DNA from: Rhizobium sp. SSA_523
GTDB lineage: Bacteria > Pseudomonadota > Alphaproteobacteria > Rhizobiales > Rhizobiaceae
Length of the DNA: 64,000 bases
Assembly (NCBI RefSeq): GCF_030435705.1
Contig: NZ_CP129382.1
Span: forward strand, 2,389,501-2,453,500
Direction: 5' to 3'
The notes below the pieces were generated by a model. That model ran no database searches. It had not been told where the DNA came from and worked only from the letters and a program-made list of their open reading frames with translations. Shown in pieces: positions 56,557 through 64,000 of the stretch (position 1 is the first letter of the stretch; each line of letters begins with the position of its first letter). The position numbers and the translations under genes were made by a program.

Positions 56557-58113
56557 TCATTCCGCTGCCTCCCGGACCGGAGCCGGCGCGAAATCCTGCG
56601 GGAAATAGGTCAGCGCACTCATCACTGGATAGGGCGTGAAGCCACCCAGCGCACAGAGCGAACCGAACTTCATGGTATTGCAGAGATCTTCGAGCAAGAC
56701 CTTGTTCTTTTCCGGCTCGATGCCGCGCGAAATCCTGTCGACCACCTCTACGCCTCTGGTCGAGCCGATCCGGCACGGCGTGCATTTGCCGCAGCTCTCC
56801 ACGGCACAGAATTCCATGGCGAAGCGCGCCTGCTTCAGCATGTCCACCGTCTCGTCGAAGACAACGATGCCGGCATGGCCGATAAGCCCGCCGGCCGCGG
56901 CAAAAGCTTCGTAATCGAAGACCGTGTCGAAGAGCGAAGGTGGGAAATAGGCGCCGAGCGGTCCGCCTACCTGGACGGCCTTCACCGGCCGGCCGGTGAT
57001 CGTGCCGCCGCCGATCTCGTTGACGAGCTGACCGAGGGTGAGGCCGAAGGCCGTTTCATAGAGACCGCCATGTTTCAGATTGCCGGCCAACTGGATAGGG
57101 ATCGTGCCATGCGACCGGCCGACGCCGAAGTCCCGGTAGAAGGCCGGGCCGCGATCCAGAATGACCGGAATGGAGGCCAGCGACATGACATTGTTGACGA
57201 CGGTCGGTTTGCCGAAGAGTCCCTGAAGGGCCGGCAGCGGCGGCTTGGCCCGCACCACGCCGCGCTTGCCCTCCAGGCTGTTGAGCAGGGAGGTTTCCTC
57301 GCCGCAGACATAGGCGCCGGCGCCCATGCGCACCTCCATATCGAAGGCATAGGAGGAGCCGAGCACGGAAGCGCCGAGAATACCATCGCGCCGGGCAATC
57401 CGGATCGCCTCTTCCATGACCGCGATGGCATGGGGATATTCAGACCGTGTATAGACATAGCCTTTGGTGGCGCCAACGGCGATGCCGGCAATCGCCATGC
57501 CCTCGATCAGGACGAAGGGATCGCCCTCCATGATCATCCGGTCGGCGAAGGTGCCGCTATCGCCCTCATCGGCATTGCAGACGATGTATTTCTGGTCGGC
57601 AGCCGCCTCGGCCACCGTCTTCCACTTGATGCCGGTGGGGAAACCGGCGCCACCGCGACCGCGCAGCCCGCTTTGCGTGACCTGTGCCACGATCTCGGCG
57701 GGTGGCATGGCGATGGCATTGGCAAGCCCCTTGAGACCCTGATAGTGGCGGTAATCCTCGAGCGACAACGGATCCGTGACGCCGCAGCGCGCGAATGTAA
57801 GCCGCGTCTGACCTTTCAGGAACGGGATGTCCTTGGTCGGTCCATGCGCGAGCGGATGGTCGCCGCCTGCAAGGAAACCTGCATCGAAGAGAGAGGGAAC
57901 ATCCGCCACCCGCACCGGGCCATAGGCGAGCCGGCCCTGCGCGGTGCGCACTTCCACCAGCACTTCCAGCCACAGCATGCCGCGCGAGCCGTTGCGGACA
58001 ATCGTCACATCCTGGCCGCGAATGACGGCTTCCTGAGCGATCGCCGCGGCAACGGCATCGGCGCCGACGGCCAGGGCGCTCGCATCACGCGGAACGAAGA
58101 CGGTGATCGTCAT
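56557..58113 (-). CDS. fdsB: Formate dehydrogenase beta subunit (NuoF-like)
   Basis: This 518-residue diaphorase subunit passes electrons from the alpha subunit to NAD+. The N-terminal part is thioredoxin-like, followed by the NADH/FMN-binding NuoF domain (GRGGAGFPTGIKW near 150, YICNADEGDSGTF-like KYIVCNADEGDSGTF) and the C-terminal 4Fe-4S motif ESCGKCTPCRIGS near 445. It overlaps fdsG by four bases and is followed by fdsA after 120 bases. Confidence 0.95.
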   Translation of the reverse strand: MTITVFVPRDASALAVGADAVAAAIAQEAVIRGQDVTIVRNGSRGMLWLEVLVEVRTAQGRLAYGPVRVADVPSLFDAGFLAGGDHPLAHGPTKDIPFLKGQTRLTFARCGVTDPLSLEDYRHYQGLKGLANAIAMPPAEIVAQVTQSGLRGRGGAGFPTGIKWKTVAEAAADQKYIVCNADEGDSGTFADRMIMEGDPFVLIEGMAIAGIAVGATKGYVYTRSEYPHAIAVMEEAIRIARRDGILGASVLGSSYAFDMEVRMGAGAYVCGEETSLLNSLEGKRGVVRAKPPLPALQGLFGKPTVVNNVMSLASIPVILDRGPAFYRDFGVGRSHGTIPIQLAGNLKHGGLYETAFGLTLGQLVNEIGGGTITGRPVKAVQVGGPLGAYFPPSLFDTVFDYEAFAAAGGLIGHAGIVVFDETVDMLKQARFAMEFCAVESCGKCTPCRIGSTRGVEVVDRISRGIEPEKNKVLLEDLCNTMKFGSLCALGGFTPYPVMSALTYFPQDFAPAPVREAAE

Positions 58114-58589
58114 GCCCGAACCTCCGCCAGAATGTCGGCAAGACAGTCCTCGTCGAGCCGGGCATGCAACTTTCCATCCAGCATGGCGGCCGGCGCCTGG
58201 GCGCAGAGCCCGAGACAGAAGACCGGCTCGAGCGTCACGGCGCCATCGGCACTTGTTTCATGCCAGTCGAGCGAGAGCCTCGCCTTGACGCTCTCGGCCA
58301 GACGGTCGCCACCCATGGCCTGGCAGGCTTCGGCGCGACAGAGCTTAAGGCTGTGCCGACCGGCCGGGCGATCGCGGAAATCGTGATAGAAGCTGACAAC
58401 CCCGTGCACCTCGGCGCGCGAGATGTTCAAGGCATCGGCGATCATCTGCTTGGCATTTTCCGGAATATAGCCGAATGCGTGCTGAATGCCGTGCAGAATG
58501 GGCAGCAGAGGACCTTCCAGATGCCGACAGTCTTCAATGATATCGGCGATATGCGTTGCCTCATCCACGGCAACCGCTCGGATGTTCAT
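58110..58589 (-). CDS. fdsG: Formate dehydrogenase gamma subunit (NuoE-like)
   Basis: This 159-residue subunit carries a [2Fe-2S] cluster, with cysteines in LCRAEACQAMGG (near 82-88) and FCLGLCAQAPAAM (near 125). The helical N-terminus LEGPLLPILHGIQHAFGYIP matches NuoE. It is the first gene of fdsGBA and overlaps fdsB at ATGA. The 142-base gap before it separates it from the LysR gene on the same strand. Confidence 0.94.
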   Translation of the reverse strand: MNIRAVAVDEATHIADIIEDCRHLEGPLLPILHGIQHAFGYIPENAKQMIADALNISRAEVHGVVSFYHDFRDRPAGRHSLKLCRAEACQAMGGDRLAESVKARLSLDWHETSADGAVTLEPVFCLGLCAQAPAAMLDGKLHARLDEDCLADILAEVRA

Positions 58590-58731
58590 CAGTCAGTCCT
58601 CCCAAACCGACGCCTCTGCAAGCCGGACCAGCGTTCTCGACCTGCATCGCACCGGGTTAGCCCACGATCGACGTGCCAATGGCAAAGCCCGCTGGAATTG
58701 GCTTTAGTGAAGGATGACGAATAGAAGCGGA

Positions 58732-59667
58732 TCAGGTCAATAACGGTGTATTGTGGAGCGATAGGAAATTTCTATCGAAGGCGGATGCTGCGGCGCGAGA
58801 TCTTGCCTCGTGAAGCAGCGCCGAGACCAGCGGTGTGTGCGGCTCCCGATGCGTCGCGACGAGGCCGACGAGATGCTCCGCATCCGGCTCGGAAATCGGC
58901 ACCATTCTGATCTGTTCAGGAAAACCAAAGGATTCCGCAACGTTACGCGGCATGATCGACGCCCACTGGCCGGTGCGGATATGGGAGAAGAGGACGATCA
59001 TCGAATTGGATTCCAGGGTCGGCTTTACCCAGACACCGGCTTCCGCCATGTGCTTGTTGATGATGCGGCGGTTCTGCATGTCCGCAGTCAATAGACAAAG
59101 CCGAAGACCGGAAACCTCCTTCCATGTCACGCTGTCGCGGTCGGCGAAGGGCGTTCCGGTGGCTGCGATCAGGTGATATCGCTCGGAATAGAGCGGAACC
59201 GTGGTCACCCGGCCCAGCGGCTCATTGTCGAGATAGGTGATTCCCGCGTCGATTTCGAGATTTTCCAACTGGCTCAACACCTGCAGCGATGTGCGCGAGG
59301 TCACCGAAAAAGTCACCGCCGGGTGGCGCGCCTGAAACGGCTCGGTCAGGCGCGGCACCATGGCGAGCGCTGTCGGAATCACGGCGATCCGGATATGGCC
59401 GGCCAGGCCCTTGCGCGCGGCACGCATCTCCTCGCGCATGGTGCGCGTATCGCCCACGATCCGGCGTGCCCATTCCAGCACGCGCTGACCTTCCGGCGTG
59501 AGCCCCTGATAGCGGGACCCCCTGACAACCAGGACAACACCCAGTTGATCCTCAAGTTGACGAATGGCGGCTGACAATGTCGGCTGCGAAATCCCGCACT
59601 CCTCCGCAGCCCGGCCGAAATGGGCCGCGCCCGCCAAAGCGATGAAGAATTCCAGCTTGTCGATCAT
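58732..59667 (-). CDS. LysR family regulator of the fds operon
   Basis: This 311-residue regulator has a LysR helix-turn-helix (residues 2-60, HFGRAAEECGISQPTLSAAIR) and a substrate-binding domain. LysR genes directly before fdsGBA are usual and are thought to activate the operon in response to formate or a related signal. It lies upstream of fdsG on the same strand. A palindrome compatible with LysR binding overlaps its 3' end (58759-58777). Confidence 0.85.
   Translation of the reverse strand: MIDKLEFFIALAGAAHFGRAAEECGISQPTLSAAIRQLEDQLGVVLVVRGSRYQGLTPEGQRVLEWARRIVGDTRTMREEMRAARKGLAGHIRIAVIPTALAMVPRLTEPFQARHPAVTFSVTSRTSLQVLSQLENLEIDAGITYLDNEPLGRVTTVPLYSERYHLIAATGTPFADRDSVTWKEVSGLRLCLLTADMQNRRIINKHMAEAGVWVKPTLESNSMIVLFSHIRTGQWASIMPRNVAESFGFPEQIRMVPISEPDAEHLVGLVATHREPHTPLVSALLHEARSRAAASAFDRNFLSLHNTPLLT
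58759..58777. promoter_or_regulatory. LysR-type palindrome inside the 3' end of the regulator gene
   Basis: CGATAGGAAATTTCTATCG is a 19-base near-perfect palindrome containing T-N11-A, the LysR-box pattern. It lies about 170 bases before the fdsG start, still within the regulator's coding sequence. It may be a regulatory site for fdsG or a chance palindrome in coding DNA. Confidence 0.4.
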
Positions 59668-59870
59668 CTGCCAGTCCTGTCTCTGTTGCGGCTTGGCCGG
59701 CCCTGCCTGAGCTCGTCATCTCCTGCGCTGAACCGACAGGCGGCCGCGCCCGGGCTTCCACCCTCTCTGCCAGGTGACGCAGTTGAAAGATTGCCATGCC
59801 CGGTTTTCACCCTAAGTGCGACAGCAGGAAGAGCCAAGCATGTTCAACAAGCTGTGGGGTAAGGATCGAC

Positions 59871-60932
59871 GTGACGACACCGGAAAGACTGTCATTTCTT
59901 CGGGGAATCGGCCGGGCGGCAGAGCTGGCGCGCGGGCTGGACTGGGCGGCAACGCCGCTTGGCCCTGCACAGGATTGGCCGATGGCGCTGAAGACGGCGG
60001 TCAACATGACGCTCAACTCCGCTTTCCCGACAGCGATCGCCTGGGGACCCGACCTCACCCTGATCTATAATGATGGCTACCGGCTCCTTCTCGGCGATCA
60101 AGGCGATGCCATGGGGCATCCGCTTGCCGAGGTCTGGGCGCAGGCCTGGGACATACTTGGACCGGTTGCCGAAGCGGCCCGGACGGGCACGGCAAGCTTT
60201 GAAGAGGATCTGGCGCTGATGATGGCGCGCAACGGCGCTCCGGAAGAGGCATTCTTTACCTTCGGCTATAGCCCCCTCGCCGATGACGATGGCGGCATCG
60301 GCGGGATTGTGCACACGGTGGTGGAGACCACCGCCCGGGTCACGGCGGAACGCCAGTTCCGCCTGATGAATTCCGAGCTGCATCATCGCATGAAGAACAT
60401 GTTTGCGACGGTCAGTTCCATTGTCAGCCAAACCTTGCGGCTGGAACGGCCGGTGGCGGAGGTCCGCCCGCTGCTCCTGCAGCGCATCAACACCATCGCC
60501 AATGCCCAATCCCTGCTGCTGGACGAGAACCGCGGAGACCTGCCCCTGCAACAGGTGCTGGAAGCAGCCCTTTCTCCCCACAACATCGACCGCAACCGCG
60601 TCAGGCTGCAAGGCTCGGCCTCTATCGAGTTGAACGAGAAGCGGTCGCTCTCGCTATCGCTTGCCTTGAACGAGCTGGTGACCAATGCCATCCACTATGG
60701 CGCCCTCTCCAATGAGAGCGGCTACGTGGTGATCGCATGGGAGGAAGAGCAGGAGGGCGGTTTCCAGCTGACCTGGCAGGAGGTCGGTGGACCTCCGGTC
60801 CAGGCGCCCGGCAGGCGTGGCTTTGGCACGACCCTGGTGGAGCGGATCGCCCCGCATGACTTCGGCGGAACCGGCGAATTGACTTATGAGGCGGATGGGC
60901 TGCGCTACGAGCTGCGCACGAACCGGCTTTAG
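59871..60932 (+). CDS. HWE-family sensor histidine kinase with N-terminal PAS-like domain
   Basis: This 353-residue cytosolic kinase has a PAS-like N-terminal domain (about 25-160, with FPTAIAWGPDLTLIYNDGYRLLL as its core region) and an HWE kinase core. The phospho-accepting His is in LHHRMKNMFATVSS (near 170), the N box reads LALNELVTNAIHYGA, and the W-x-E signature appears as LTWQEVGG. The start is GTG at 59871, preceded by TAAGGA. No response regulator gene is adjacent. Confidence 0.85.
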   Translation: MTTPERLSFLRGIGRAAELARGLDWAATPLGPAQDWPMALKTAVNMTLNSAFPTAIAWGPDLTLIYNDGYRLLLGDQGDAMGHPLAEVWAQAWDILGPVAEAARTGTASFEEDLALMMARNGAPEEAFFTFGYSPLADDDGGIGGIVHTVVETTARVTAERQFRLMNSELHHRMKNMFATVSSIVSQTLRLERPVAEVRPLLLQRINTIANAQSLLLDENRGDLPLQQVLEAALSPHNIDRNRVRLQGSASIELNEKRSLSLSLALNELVTNAIHYGALSNESGYVVIAWEEEQEGGFQLTWQEVGGPPVQAPGRRGFGTTLVERIAPHDFGGTGELTYEADGLRYELRTNRL

Positions 60933-61015
60933 CTTTGCACCCCCTCCGTGCTGCCGGTGGCAGACTGTCGTAAAGCACTCGCTTCAGGAGTGGCGCGATC
61001 CCCTGGCTTCACGGC

Positions 61016-61960
<945 letters not shown>

Positions 61961-62299
61961 TCATCCGAATCTGACCACTGGCCGATGATAGGATATGCGG
62001 CGCTCTCCGTCCTGACCTTGCTCAAAAGGGATTCGGAAAGGGCACAAGGGTAAACTTCCAGAATGGAAAAGCTGCAGCTTCCATTGCATAGCGGCCCAGG
62101 CGCGGGTGGAATGGCGGTGGAGAAAGGCAGAGCAATGCCGCGACGATGCGCCGGGTTTCGGCCAGTGGCGTTTCGAGGAGACCGCCCCGGACAGGCAAAG
62201 CTATAACGGGCGAGACGCGCGAAGGCTCGGACGCTCACAAGAGCGATGCAGGAGTGGAGGACGCAGCAAGGCCGGGATGCACATAGGCTCAGATGCGGA

Positions 62300-62324
62300 A
62301 AAGCCGGACGCAAGGTCCGGCTTT
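62300..62324. terminator. Terminator beyond the ATP synthase operon
   Basis: AAAGCCGGAC (62300-62309) and GTCCGGCTTT (62315-62324) form a perfect 10-bp stem with a five-base loop, ending with T bases on both strands. It lies 102 bases downstream of atpC on the minus strand and is the only clear signal in the gene-free stretch 61946-62426. The rest of that gap holds no convincing ORF. Confidence 0.75.
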
Positions 62325-62426
62325 GTCTTTGTTCGATGCGCTGGCCGGAGCGGCTACCGAGTTGCGCCTCATGGAGGGTCTCGGTCCGGCGCATTGGCGG
62401 CCGCTTGCATCTGCCGTGTCCGGCAA

Positions 62427-62834
62427 TCAGCCCGGCAGGATCGACTTGTTCAGATGCGTGAGCTCGGACAGCATCAGTTCGAGCTGCGTGCGATGTTCGT
62501 CGGTCGGCGCGTCGGTAATGTCCTGGCGCAGGGATGCGATCCGCGACTCGAACAGGTCGCGATTGACCTCTTCCTGCGGCACGGCCGATTCGGCGAGCAG
62601 CGTGCAGCCCGTCGGCAGGATGTCGGCGAAACCGCCGAAGACGACGTATTTCTTGGTCCCGCCGGCAGCCAGCTTCACCGTCACCATGCCCGGCTTGATC
62701 GTCGTCATCGTCGGCGCGTGCTTCGCCATCACGGTCATCTCGCCGAGTGTCGCCGGGATCACGACCTCCGTCACCTTTTCCGAAAGGAGAAGGCGCTCGG
62801 GCGAAACCAATTCAAATTGGAAAGAGTCGGCCAT
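62427..62834 (-). CDS. atpC: F0F1 ATP synthase subunit epsilon
   Basis: This 135-residue subunit of the central stalk begins with FQFELVSPERLLLSEKV and has GEMTVMAKHAPTM, KYVVFGGFADI and a C-terminal helical part. It links F1 rotation to inhibition of ATP hydrolysis. It follows atpD by 69 bases and closes the atp operon. Confidence 0.95.
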   Translation of the reverse strand: MADSFQFELVSPERLLLSEKVTEVVIPATLGEMTVMAKHAPTMTTIKPGMVTVKLAAGGTKKYVVFGGFADILPTGCTLLAESAVPQEEVNRDLFESRIASLRQDITDAPTDEHRTQLELMLSELTHLNKSILPG

Positions 62835-62903
62835 GACGGTCCACTTCTTTGAGCGTTATGCGGAAAGATGGCGCGCCGTTGCGAGGCGCTCCACCGTCTG
62901 GGA

Positions 62904-64000
<1,097 letters not shown>

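Noticed and set aside
62106..62852. Plus-strand open frame across the gap and atpC
   Set aside because: It runs opposite atpC and the rest is Arg/Gly-rich with no domain. The gap holds only a terminator-like hairpin.

Overview
The window is one contiguous piece of a GC-rich alphaproteobacterial chromosome, most likely from the Rhizobiaceae (Rhizobium, Agrobacterium or Allorhizobium type). This rests on gene content and order (bolA opposite a J-domain gene and cobS-cobT, aroK-aroB, xerD-accA, ExoD, a pccB/pccA cluster with a PccR-type regulator, C4-pathway HemA, FdsGBA-FdhD-FdsD) and on palindromic intergenic repeats of the kind common in rhizobia. The genus cannot be fixed from the window alone. 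Most genes are ordinary housekeeping genes; accessory signals are small and scattered.

Layout. 0-2.7 kb: rpmB, a queuosine-precursor transporter with an odd leader, a P-loop kinase-like gene and an exported phytase-esterase-like protein. 2.7-6.8 kb: cobaltochelatase genes cobT and cobS, a J-domain protein and bolA. 6.7-13.9 kb: a CNNM/CorC-type protein, aroB, aroK, a small membrane protein, xerD, accA, an L,D-transpeptidase-like lipoprotein and a TusA-like protein. 13.9-17.9 kb: a His-rich COG0523 metallochaperone, a D,D-carboxypeptidase, an M20 amidohydrolase and tRNA-Arg(CCU). 18-23.6 kb is the most accessory-looking part: an alpha/beta hydrolase opposite an Rrf2 regulator with a multi-half-site operator, a stand-alone proteasome-beta-like Ntn hydrolase, ExoD, two small unknown genes, an FAD monooxygenase and a 272-bp palindromic MITE-like element. 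23.6-34.4 kb: dxr, then the propionyl-CoA to succinyl-CoA genes (methylmalonyl-CoA mutase, pccA, pccB) with an embedded ParDE module, a YghU-type GST and a divergent PccR/ScfR regulator. 34.5-39.8 kb: hemA with an upstream FNR/FixK box and a form II molybdenum hydroxylase (coxM-coxL-coxS). 40-49.3 kb: a glycine-zipper lipoprotein, tamA, a giant tamB and an orphan CheW. 49.5-59.7 kb: an asparaginase, an OFA-type transporter, the fdsGBA-fdhD-fdsD formate dehydrogenase operon and its LysR regulator. 59.8-64 kb: an orphan HWE histidine kinase, a lactate/malate-type dehydrogenase and the end of the ATP synthase operon (atpC, partial atpD).

The genes work together as follows. CobS/CobT insert cobalt in aerobic B12 synthesis; methylmalonyl-CoA mutase needs B12 and receives the product of PccAB; PccR probably senses acyl-CoA for the same route. 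The formate cluster pairs a soluble NAD-dependent molybdenum formate dehydrogenase with its sulfurtransferase FdhD and an oxalate/formate-type carrier. TamA and TamB form the outer-membrane translocation and assembly module.

The observations I consider most worth checking are the preQ1-I-like pseudoknot that would cover the yhhQ start codon, the proteasome-like Ntn hydrolase with T1/D17/K33/G47 spacing, seven near-identical-length (106-108 residue) repeats in TamB, the palindromic MITE, and several intact operators (ParDE, Rrf2, PccR, FNR, LysR). No CRISPR array, prophage or complete IS was seen.
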